Positions 6,367 to 11,385 of a DNA stretch of 11,385 nt are shown piece by piece (positions within the stretch are counted from its first letter, which is position 1; the number at the start of each line of letters is the position of its first letter). Below the pieces are notes generated by a model, which was given only the letters and a program-made list of their open reading frames with translations, was not told where the DNA came from and did no database searches. The DNA comes from Propionibacteriales bacterium (GTDB lineage: Bacteria; Actinomycetota; Actinomycetes; Propionibacteriales; Propionibacteriaceae), in NCBI GenBank assembly GCA_030453285.1, contig JAKDKP010000021.1, forward strand, positions 1-11,385, read 5' to 3'. The position numbers were made by a program, and so were the translations under genes.

Positions 6367-7365
6367 TCAGAACCAACTCGCCGGATCGACGAGCGGGCCG
6401 TCCAGCCACACCATCAGGTGCAGGTGGCAGCCGGTGGACAATCCGGTCGTCCCGACCAGCCCGACCACTTGGCCCTTGGTGACGGTGTCGCCGGCCTTGA
6501 CCGAGAAGGACTGCGCGTGGTTCAGGCCCGTTCGGACGCGGCGGCCGTCAACGATTCCGTGGTCGATCACCACCCGATTGCCGAGAGCTGAGTTGTACTC
6601 GCTCACTGCAATCACCCCGTCGGCCGGCGCACGCAGCGGTGTCCCGCAGGATGCACCGAAGTCCAATCCGTCGTGCAGTTTGCGTATCCCCGTCACCGGG
6701 TGGACGCGCATCCCGAACGGGGAGGTGATCGGTCCGGTCGCGGGCAGCACGAAGCCATGCTCGCCGCCCGGGCCGATCGCCACGCCACCGGCGGCCGCCC
6801 GCGCGGCGACCCGCTGCTGCACGGCCGCGACCGCTTCGCCGGGCAACAACCTGACCTCCGAGGTCGGTCCCGCCGGGGCAGTGGTGTTGATCAGCAGGCT
6901 CGGATCGAGGTATTCCTCGCCTCGGCGCAACCCCCAGTGCAGGCAACCCCGGGCGGCGCAATGGCTCCCGCGTACGGTGCCGATCGCCTCCCCGTACGAG
7001 ACCCGGGTGCCCACCGTGACCGTCGCCGTGACCGGTTCGTACGTGGTCCGCACCCCGCCGTGATCCACCACGACCACCCCCCGGCCGGCGATCAGCCCGG
7101 CAAAGCTGACCGTCCCGGCGGCGGCTGCGAAGACCGGCTGCCCCTCGCTCGCGGCGAGATCGAGACCACGGTTGCCCGCTCCCCACTTCTGCTCGGGCAA
7201 CTCGAACCCACGCACCACCTCGGGGGCCGGTGACAGCGGCCACCCTGATGTCTGCGGAAGGCCGGGCTCGGCCCGCGCCACGGCCGGCACCAGGATGAGC
7301 AGCAGCGCCAGCAGGCCCACCGCACTCCGGCGTACGGACCGACGAGACACGGCGCACGATTCCAT
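6367..7365 (-). CDS. Exported M23-family peptidase with two LytM domains
   Basis: This protein of about 332 residues is a cell-wall peptidase of the M23 (LytM) family. Residues 1-32 form a signal peptide: RRSVRRS, a hydrophobic run rich in Leu, then AVARA as the cleavage site. Two LytM-like units follow. The first (about 60-155, 'NRGLDLAASEGQPVFAAAAGTV' to 'CLHWGLR') has Asn65 where the first zinc-binding His is expected, so it is probably inactive. The second (about 205-332) has the full set: His231 and Asp235 (LHDGLDFG), and His314/His316 (CHLHL). It likely cuts peptidoglycan cross-bridges outside the membrane. The ATG at 7365 is chosen because it gives a normal signal peptide; the frame stays open further upstream without coding signs. 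It is convergent with xerC and divergent from rpsB. An M23 gene beside rpsB is also seen in Mycobacterium (Rv2891). Confidence 0.91.
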   Translation of the reverse strand: MESCAVSRRSVRRSAVGLLALLLILVPAVARAEPGLPQTSGWPLSPAPEVVRGFELPEQKWGAGNRGLDLAASEGQPVFAAAAGTVSFAGLIAGRGVVVVDHGGVRTTYEPVTATVTVGTRVSYGEAIGTVRGSHCAARGCLHWGLRRGEEYLDPSLLINTTAPAGPTSEVRLLPGEAVAAVQQRVAARAAAGGVAIGPGGEHGFVLPATGPITSPFGMRVHPVTGIRKLHDGLDFGASCGTPLRAPADGVIAVSEYNSALGNRVVIDHGIVDGRRVRTGLNHAQSFSVKAGDTVTKGQVVGLVGTTGLSTGCHLHLMVWLDGPLVDPASWF

Positions 7366-7415
7366 GCCCCCATCTTGGTGAAGCACTGCCTCATTGCGCC
7401 GCGGCAGACCAGATC

Positions 7416-7456
7416 TGTGGACGACGGCGTCGATCTGCACGCGCGCCTGTGGACAG
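7416..7456 (-). promoter_or_regulatory. Pair of DnaA-box-like 9-mers
   Basis: On the minus strand TCGTCCACA (7416-7424) and CTGTCCACA (7448-7456) each differ by one base from TTGTCCACA, the actinobacterial DnaA-box consensus. They have the same orientation and are 32 bases apart. They lie just upstream of the M23 gene. They may bind DnaA as a regulator or titration site, or be chance matches. Confidence 0.3.
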
Positions 7457-7549
7457 CCGAGAGTCATCGATCAACAGCACCGTCGAGGCGGCAGAACCGA
7501 CCGCTGCGGAGACCCCAGAGCGGTTGGTGCTGACTACGCGTCCGGCAGG

Positions 7550-7580
7550 TTGGCGCAATGGGGCACCCCGCGCGTAGACT
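7550..7580 (+). promoter_or_regulatory. rpsB promoter (TTGGCG -35, TAGACT -10)
   Basis: TTGGCG at 7550-7555 and TAGACT at 7575-7580 resemble the vegetative sigma factor boxes, with a spacer of 19 bases (18 if the -35 is read one base later). The -10 keeps the key TA and final T. Transcription would start near 7587, leaving a leader of about 175 bases before rpsB. The pyrH promoter further right has almost the same layout. Confidence 0.6.
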
Positions 7581-7607
7581 GCCTCGCAGCAGTCTGTGTC
7601 CAGACTG
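7576..7607 (+). promoter_or_regulatory. Overlapping inverted repeats at the rpsB promoter and leader start
   Basis: AGACTGC (7576-7582) is complementary to GCAGTCT (7589-7595), and CAGTCTG (7590-7596) is complementary to CAGACTG (7601-7607). Both stems are seven perfect pairs, with loops of six and four bases. They share the middle arm, so only one can form at a time. The left arm lies on the -10 box and would not be in the transcript if it starts near 7587. The left pair is then a DNA palindrome over the start site, and the right pair a hairpin at the very 5' end of the mRNA. Confidence 0.55.
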
Positions 7608-7620
7608 ACTTCGCATGTGG

Positions 7621-7640
7621 GCTGATCGTCGCAGATCGGC
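7621..7640 (+). promoter_or_regulatory. Hairpin in the rpsB leader
   Basis: GCTGATC (7621-7627) pairs with GATCGGC (7634-7640) as a seven-pair RNA stem with one G-U pair and a six-base loop. It is the second predicted hairpin of the leader and has no U-run after it, so it is not a terminator. It could belong to a binding site for S2 in autogenous control, as known for rpsB leaders of other bacteria; this is inference. Confidence 0.4.
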
Positions 7641-7762
7641 GAACACCGCACCTACGGTCCCGCAAGGGTGGTGCAGGCGTGCCCACATCAGGCGGTGTCG
7701 AAGAGTTCGACTCCGGAACAACCGTGCCACGCACCGGATGCGTGGCCAAGAAGGGTACGACC

Positions 7763-8755
7763 ATGGCTGTCGTCACTACCCGCCAGCTCCTCGAGAGCGG
7801 CGTCCATTTCGGGCACCAGACCCGTCGCTGGAACCCCAAGATGAAGCGCTTCATCTTCACCGAGCGCAACGGCATCTACATCATTGACCTCCAGCAGTCG
7901 CTGACCTACATCGACCGCGCGTACGCGTTCATCAAGGAGACCGTCGCCCGCGGCGGCCAGCTCCTTTTCGTCGGCACCAAGAAGCAGGCCCAGGAAGCCA
8001 TCTCCGAGCAGGCGACCCGCGTTGGCATGCCGTACGTGAACCACCGCTGGCTCGGTGGCATGCTGACCAACTTCCACACCATGGTGAAGCGGATCCAGCG
8101 TCTCAAGGAGCTGGAGACCCTCGACTTCGACAACGTCGCCGCCTCCGGCCTGACCAAGAAGGAACTGCTCGGCCTGCGCCGCGAGAAGGACAAGCTGGAG
8201 AAGGCTCTCGGCGGCATCCGGGACATGGGCCGTACGCCGGCCGCGGTCTGGATCGTCGACACCAAGAAGGAGCACCTGGCGGTCGACGAGGCGCGCAAGC
8301 TGCGCATCCCGATCATCGGCATCCTCGACACCAACTGTGATCCCGACGAGGTCGACTTCGCCATCCCCGGCAATGACGATGCCATCCGCTCGGTGGCTCT
8401 GCTGACCCGCGTCGTGGCCGACGCCGTCGCCGACGGCCTGCTGGCCCGTTCCGGTGGTGCCACCGCCGAATCCGAGGCGTCCGGCTCCGAGCCGCTGCCC
8501 GACTGGGAGCGCGAGCTGCTGGGTGGCGACGACAAGGCTGCCGAGACTCCGGCCGGCGAATCTGCTGCGACCGCGGCGGCGCCGACCGACGGCTCCGCCG
8601 CCGCTCCCGCTGCTGAGGTTCCCGTGGCCGAGGCACCTGTGGCCCAGGCTCAGGCCACCGAGGCTGCTCAGGCGACGAGCACCGCGGCGACTCCGGCTGC
8701 CGAGGCCCCGGCTGCCGACGCGGAGACCCCCGCTGGCGAGCCCCCGGCCAACTGA
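7763..8755 (+). CDS. rpsB: 30S ribosomal protein S2
   Basis: S2 is a structural protein of the small ribosomal subunit, needed for S1 attachment where present and for a functional 30S head region. The protein has 330 residues. Residues 1-228 are the conserved S2 domain: '[19 protein letters not shown]', '[11 protein letters not shown]', 'FVGTKKQAQ', '[10 protein letters not shown]', and '[28 protein letters not shown]' split across 183-210. '[13 protein letters not shown]' (243-255) is typical of actinobacterial S2. Residues 256-330 are an Ala/Pro/Glu-rich low-complexity tail, long even for actinobacteria and probably disordered. The ATG is supported by AGAAGG at 7749-7754, eight bases upstream, and by the invariant N-terminus; the frame runs open upstream but is non-coding there. 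It forms an operon with tsf, 56 bases on. Confidence 0.98.
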   Translation: MAVVTTRQLLESGVHFGHQTRRWNPKMKRFIFTERNGIYIIDLQQSLTYIDRAYAFIKETVARGGQLLFVGTKKQAQEAISEQATRVGMPYVNHRWLGGMLTNFHTMVKRIQRLKELETLDFDNVAASGLTKKELLGLRREKDKLEKALGGIRDMGRTPAAVWIVDTKKEHLAVDEARKLRIPIIGILDTNCDPDEVDFAIPGNDDAIRSVALLTRVVADAVADGLLARSGGATAESEASGSEPLPDWERELLGGDDKAAETPAGESAATAAAPTDGSAAAPAAEVPVAEAPVAQAQATEAAQATSTAATPAAEAPAADAETPAGEPPAN

Positions 8756-8774
8756 GTACCACCGCCAACTGAGT
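8747..8774 (+). repeat. Direct repeat of an 11-mer at the rpsB stop codon
   Basis: GCCAACTGAGT occurs at 8747-8757, where it contains the rpsB stop, and again at 8764-8774, 17 bases later. A partial third copy, GCCAAC, starts near 8781. It looks like a small slipped duplication of the gene end in the rpsB-tsf spacer. Confidence 0.7.
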
Positions 8775-8811
8775 TCCCAGCCAACGACTGCGAGAAGAGG
8801 AAAACCCACAC

Positions 8812-9627
8812 ATGGCGACTATTTCGGTTGCAGATGTCAAGAAGCTCCGCGACGCCACCGGCGCCGGCATGATGGACGCCAAGAAGGCGCTCACCGAGGC
8901 TGACGGTGACTTCGACAAGGCCGTTGAGGTCCTGCGAGTCAGTGGCCAGGCCAAGGCCGCCAAGCGTGGCGCCGAGCGCTCCGCCAGCAACGGTCTGGTG
9001 GCCTCGACCGGTGGCGCACTCATCCAGCTCGGCGCCGAGACCGACTTCGTGGCCAAGAACGACGAGTTCGTCGAGCTCGCCAACAAGGTCGTCGCGGCCG
9101 CCGACCAGGCCAAGGCTGCCGATGTCGCTGCCGTGAATGCCGCCCCGCTGGGTGACGCCACGGTTGCCGACGCGGTCGGCACGCTGGCCGCCAAGATTGG
9201 CGAGAAGCTCGAGGTCAGCAACGCCGCCTATTTCGACGGTCAGACCGCGGTCTACCTGCACAAGCGTGCCTCCGACCTGCCGCCCCAGGTGGGCGTGCTG
9301 GTGGAGTACACCGGCAGCGACACCGATGCGGCTCGGGCCGCGGCCATGCAGATTGCCGCCATGCGCCCGCAGTTCCTGAACCGCGACGAAGTCCCGGCCG
9401 AGACGGTGGAGAACGAGCGCCGGATCGCCGAGGCCACTGCCAAGGAGGAGGGTAAGCCCGAGAAGGCATTGCCCAAGATCATCGAGGGTCGGGTGAACGG
9501 CTTCTTCAAGGAGGTCTGCCTGCTGGACCAGCCGTCGGTGACCGACAGCAAGTCCACCGTCGGCAAGCAGCTCGAGACCGCCGGTGTCACCGTGACCCGC
9601 TTCGCCCGCTTCGAAGCAGCCGGCTGA
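8812..9627 (+). CDS. tsf: Translation elongation factor Ts
   Basis: EF-Ts is the guanine-nucleotide exchange factor that reloads EF-Tu with GTP during translation. The protein is 271 residues, normal for actinobacteria. The N-terminal UBA-like domain is at 1-55 ('[19 protein letters not shown]'). The EF-Tu contact motif '[11 protein letters not shown]' is at 76-86, with Asp78 and Phe79, the pair known to disrupt Mg2+ binding in EF-Tu. The C-terminal '[19 protein letters not shown]' (222-240) is the second family signature. The ATG is preceded by AGAGGA at 8796-8801. It follows rpsB by 56 bases with no terminator between, so the two are co-transcribed. A strong hairpin terminator lies 50 bases downstream. 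Confidence 0.98.
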   Translation: MATISVADVKKLRDATGAGMMDAKKALTEADGDFDKAVEVLRVSGQAKAAKRGAERSASNGLVASTGGALIQLGAETDFVAKNDEFVELANKVVAAADQAKAADVAAVNAAPLGDATVADAVGTLAAKIGEKLEVSNAAYFDGQTAVYLHKRASDLPPQVGVLVEYTGSDTDAARAAAMQIAAMRPQFLNRDEVPAETVENERRIAEATAKEEGKPEKALPKIIEGRVNGFFKEVCLLDQPSVTDSKSTVGKQLETAGVTVTRFARFEAAG

Positions 9628-9677
9628 TCAAGCCCGCCTGCCCGTGCGGTGACCGCGCACCGTACACACTCATCACC

Positions 9678-9716
9678 AGGGGTCGGGAGTCCAACTCCCG
9701 GCCCCTGCCGTGTTTC
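9678..9716 (+). terminator. Intrinsic terminator after tsf
   Basis: A 13-pair stem (9678-9690 with 9694-9706) has a three-base loop CCA and a single G-U pair; its arms are AGGGGTCGGGAGT and ACTCCCGGCCCCT. It is followed by a weak T-rich run (TGTTTCT, 9711-9717). This would end the rpsB-tsf transcript before pyrH. The T-run is poor, as is usual in high-GC genomes. Confidence 0.82.
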
Positions 9717-9769
9717 TCCGGTCTGACCCGTCCTCCTGCCCCTCGCCCCGTCCTCGGCGCCGGCGGCGA

Positions 9770-9800
9770 TTGTCACCGCCGAGCGACCGACCGGTAGGCT
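9770..9800 (+). promoter_or_regulatory. pyrH promoter (TTGTCA -35, TAGGCT -10)
   Basis: TTGTCA at 9770-9775 and TAGGCT at 9795-9800 lie downstream of the terminator with a 19-base spacer. They would give a short leader of about 30 bases. The pattern resembles that of the rpsB promoter (TTGGCG and TAGACT, same spacer). It explains how pyrH, frr and cdsA are expressed apart from rpsB-tsf. Confidence 0.55.
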
Positions 9801-9837
9801 GCTCAACCGACCGACACCCGCGTACGGAGGAAAATCG

Positions 9838-10548
9838 ATGGCCAGTTATCGCCGCGTCCTGCTGAAGTTGTCCGGAGAGGTGTTCGGCGGCGGAAAGATC
9901 GGCGTCGATCCGGACGTGGTGGCCTCGGTGGCTGAGGAGATCGCGCGCGCCGTCAAGGGGGGCGCCCAGATTGCGATCGTGGTCGGTGGCGGCAACTTCT
10001 TCCGCGGTGCGGAGCTGTCCCAGCGCGGCATGGAACGTGACCGGGCCGACTACATGGGCATGCTGGGTACGGTGATGAACTGCCTGGCGCTGCAGGACTT
10101 CTGCGAGAAGGCCGGCATCGACACCCGGGTGCAGACCGCCATCGAGATGGGTCAGGTTGCCGAGCCGTACATCCCTCGTCGAGCCGAGCGGCATCTGGAG
10201 AAGGGACGCGTGGTGATCTTCGGCGCCGGCTCGGGCATGCCGTACTTCTCCACCGACACCGTCGCCGCCCAGCGTGCACTCGAAATCGGCGCCGACGTCC
10301 TGCTGGTGGCCAAGAACGGCGCTGACGGGGTCTTCGACAAGGATCCCAACAAGTACGACGACGCGGTGATGTTCGATGACCTGACCTACGACGAATACCT
10401 TGCCCGGGATCTGAAGGTGGCCGACGCGACCGCGATCAGCCTGGCCCGCGACAACGGGCTGGCGATGATCTTCTTCAACATGGACGACCCCGAGAACATC
10501 ACCCGCGTGGTGCGAGGTGACAAGATCGGTACGACCGTGCACGCCTGA
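9838..10548 (+). CDS. pyrH: UMP kinase
   Basis: Bacterial UMP kinase phosphorylates UMP to UDP with ATP in pyrimidine nucleotide synthesis. It is a hexameric member of the amino-acid kinase family, unrelated to eukaryotic UMP/CMP kinase. The protein has 236 residues, the usual length. Visible motifs are KLSGE (10-14), the glycine-rich GGGN (50-53), '[13 protein letters not shown]' (69-81) for UMP binding, '[10 protein letters not shown]' with Asp140 (138-147), and '[13 protein letters not shown]' (160-172) near the ATP site. The ATG has a strong GGAGG at 9826-9830, seven bases upstream. It has its own promoter after the tsf terminator and leads into frr, 55 bases on, with no terminator between. 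Confidence 0.98.
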   Translation: MASYRRVLLKLSGEVFGGGKIGVDPDVVASVAEEIARAVKGGAQIAIVVGGGNFFRGAELSQRGMERDRADYMGMLGTVMNCLALQDFCEKAGIDTRVQTAIEMGQVAEPYIPRRAERHLEKGRVVIFGAGSGMPYFSTDTVAAQRALEIGADVLLVAKNGADGVFDKDPNKYDDAVMFDDLTYDEYLARDLKVADATAISLARDNGLAMIFFNMDDPENITRVVRGDKIGTTVHA

Positions 10549-10603
10549 CCAGCCATCAACTCCCGCCCGTACCCCATAGCCGTAGACGACGAAAGGACAC
10601 GAC

Positions 10604-11161
10604 GTGATCTCCGACATCCTCGATGAGGCCGAGCTGAAGATGGACAGCGCGGTCGAGTACGCCAAGGAGGAGTTCGCGGCGATCCGTACCGGCCGTGCAC
10701 ACCCCGCCATGTTCGCCAAGCTGACCGCTGAGTACTACGGCGCGCAGACCCCGCTCCAGCAGCTCGCCACCTTCCAGGTCCCCGAGGCCCGGATGGTGTT
10801 GATCACCCCGTTCGACCAGTCGTCGATGACGGCGATCGAGAAGTCGATCCGTGATTCCGATCTTGGTGTGAACCCCTCGAACGACGGCAAGGCGATCCGC
10901 GTGGTGTTGCCGCAACTCACCGAGGATCGCCGCAAGGAGTACATCAAGCTGGCCCGCAGCAAAGCCGAGGACGCGCGGATCTCGATGCGCAACGCCCGCC
11001 GCCAGGCAAAGGACGAGATCGACAAGCTGGTCAAGGATTCCGATGTCGGTGAGGACGAGGCGGGTCGGGCCGAAAAGACCCTCGATGCCCTCACCAAGAA
11101 GCACACCGACGTTGTCGACGAGCTCCTCAAGGGCAAGGAAGCCGAGCTCATCGAGGTCTGA
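10604..11161 (+). CDS. frr: Ribosome recycling factor
   Basis: The recycling factor, with EF-G, splits the ribosome after termination. The protein is 185 residues, exactly the family norm. Family signatures are 'AAIRTGRAHPAM' (25-36), 'VNPSNDGKAIRVVLPQLTEDRR' across 89-110, and 'KLARSKAEDARISMRNARR' (115-133), which form the long three-helix bundle. The GTG start is backed by AAAGGA at 10592-10597, six bases upstream. Its stop overlaps the cdsA start as TGATG, so the two genes are probably translationally coupled. The pyrH-frr-cdsA order is conserved in actinobacteria and beyond. Confidence 0.98.
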   Translation: MISDILDEAELKMDSAVEYAKEEFAAIRTGRAHPAMFAKLTAEYYGAQTPLQQLATFQVPEARMVLITPFDQSSMTAIEKSIRDSDLGVNPSNDGKAIRVVLPQLTEDRRKEYIKLARSKAEDARISMRNARRQAKDEIDKLVKDSDVGEDEAGRAEKTLDALTKKHTDVVDELLKGKEAELIEV

Positions 11162-11385
11162 TGGCTGACACCGACCCCCACCGTGGGCCGGGCATCGACC
11201 CCGAACATCACACCCCGTCGGCGGCAAAGGACTACGGTCGGGCAGGCCGCAATCTGCCCGTGGCCGTCGGTGTCGGCGCCGCGCTGATCGCTGCCGTCGT
11301 GCTCACCCTGGCCTTCTTCAACTGGGGATTCGTGGCACTCGTGGCCGCGGGTCTCGTGGTGGCCTGCATCGAACTGCATCAGGCA
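11161..11385 (+). CDS. cdsA: Phosphatidate cytidylyltransferase, N-terminal part (3' truncated by window edge)
   Basis: Only the first 75 codons are in the window. CdsA makes CDP-diacylglycerol from phosphatidic acid and CTP, the branch point of phospholipid synthesis in the membrane. A polar leader of about 30 residues (MADTDPHRGPGIDPEHH...) is followed by 'AGRNLPVAVGVGAALIAAVV' and two hydrophobic segments (about 33-52 and 55-70), then 'ACIELHQA'. The 'GRNLP-A-GVG' entry into the first membrane helix is typical of actinobacterial CdsA. The cytidylyltransferase signature itself lies outside the window, so the call rests on this N-terminus and on the position after frr. The ATG overlaps the frr stop by one base. 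Confidence 0.85.
   Translation, partial: MADTDPHRGPGIDPEHHTPSAAKDYGRAGRNLPVAVGVGAALIAAVVLTLAFFNWGFVALVAAGLVVACIELHQA

Larger units (their letters stand above)
7366..7762. other. 397-base intergenic region between the M23 peptidase and rpsB
   Basis: This is the longest gene-free stretch in the window and separates divergent genes. The right part holds the rpsB promoter and a structured leader of about 175 bases. The left part holds two DnaA-box-like 9-mers. Reading frames through it on both strands are open only because of high GC; they have no start, ribosome site or recognisable protein. I could not find a convincing promoter for the M23 gene, whose ATG has only a weak GGGGG upstream. Confidence 0.75.

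Noticed and set aside
5411..6409. Minus-strand frame opposite xerC
   Set aside because: XerC has all catalytic residues on the + strand; the opposite frame is low-complexity Arg/Gly/Pro translation.
7394..7762. In-frame upstream extension of rpsB
   Set aside because: S2 starts with the conserved [10 protein letters not shown] at 7763 with a good ribosome site; the upstream part contains the promoter and leader.
7688..8809. Minus-strand frame opposite rpsB
   Set aside because: It is the shadow of a core ribosomal protein gene, without motifs or a ribosome site.
9678..9716. Possible tRNA arm, because of the GC-rich hairpin with a short loop
   Set aside because: No cloverleaf, anticodon arm or acceptor stem can be built around it; the loop is three bases and the position fits a terminator.
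9673..10719. Minus-strand frame opposite pyrH
   Set aside because: It is the shadow of the UMP kinase gene and also runs through the terminator hairpin.
1..11385. CRISPR arrays, insertion sequences, phage or attachment sites near the tyrosine recombinase
   Set aside because: No spaced repeats, transposase motifs or flanking duplications were seen; the recombinase is the housekeeping XerC in its conserved place.

Overview
The window is high-GC, almost fully coding DNA from a chromosome of an actinobacterium. The right half carries the order xerC - M23 peptidase - rpsB - tsf - pyrH - frr - cdsA, a core arrangement also found around rpsB in Mycobacterium and other actinobacteria. The GC-rich codon use, the Ala/Pro/Glu-rich tail on ribosomal protein S2 and the frequent CGTACG words suggest the Propionibacteriales (Propionibacteriaceae-like). 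That placement is inference. I see no rRNA, tRNA, CRISPR array, insertion sequence or phage gene.

Left region (1-1308, + strand): the 3' part of a TetR-family repressor, cut by the window edge, then a classical short-chain dehydrogenase with a strong ribosome binding site. The two form a likely regulator-target pair.

Middle region (1295-5131, - strand): a tightly packed four-gene operon, in transcription order a beta-propeller lactonase-like protein, an imidazolonepropionase-type amidohydrolase, peptide deformylase (def) and a GNAT acetyltransferase. Each junction is a stop/start overlap, so translation is probably coupled. The GNAT 3' end overlaps the convergent dehydrogenase by 14 bases.

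Right region: a short divergent intergenic region (5132-5200) precedes xerC (+), the chromosome-dimer-resolving tyrosine recombinase. A convergent exported M23 peptidase with two LytM domains follows on the - strand. Its start faces the rpsB promoter region (7366-7762), which holds a good promoter, overlapping inverted repeats that can form mutually exclusive hairpins, and two DnaA-box-like 9-mers. Then come rpsB and tsf (translation), a clear intrinsic terminator, and a second promoter serving pyrH (UMP kinase), frr (ribosome recycling factor) and the start of cdsA (CDP-diacylglycerol synthase), which runs off the right edge. frr and cdsA overlap as TGATG.

The gene content is mostly core and well known. 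I did not find an undescribed multi-gene system. The signals most worth a second look are the rpsB leader structure, the tandem LytM peptidase whose first domain has lost a zinc ligand, the coupled lactonase/amidohydrolase/def/GNAT operon, and the enrichment of CGTACG.
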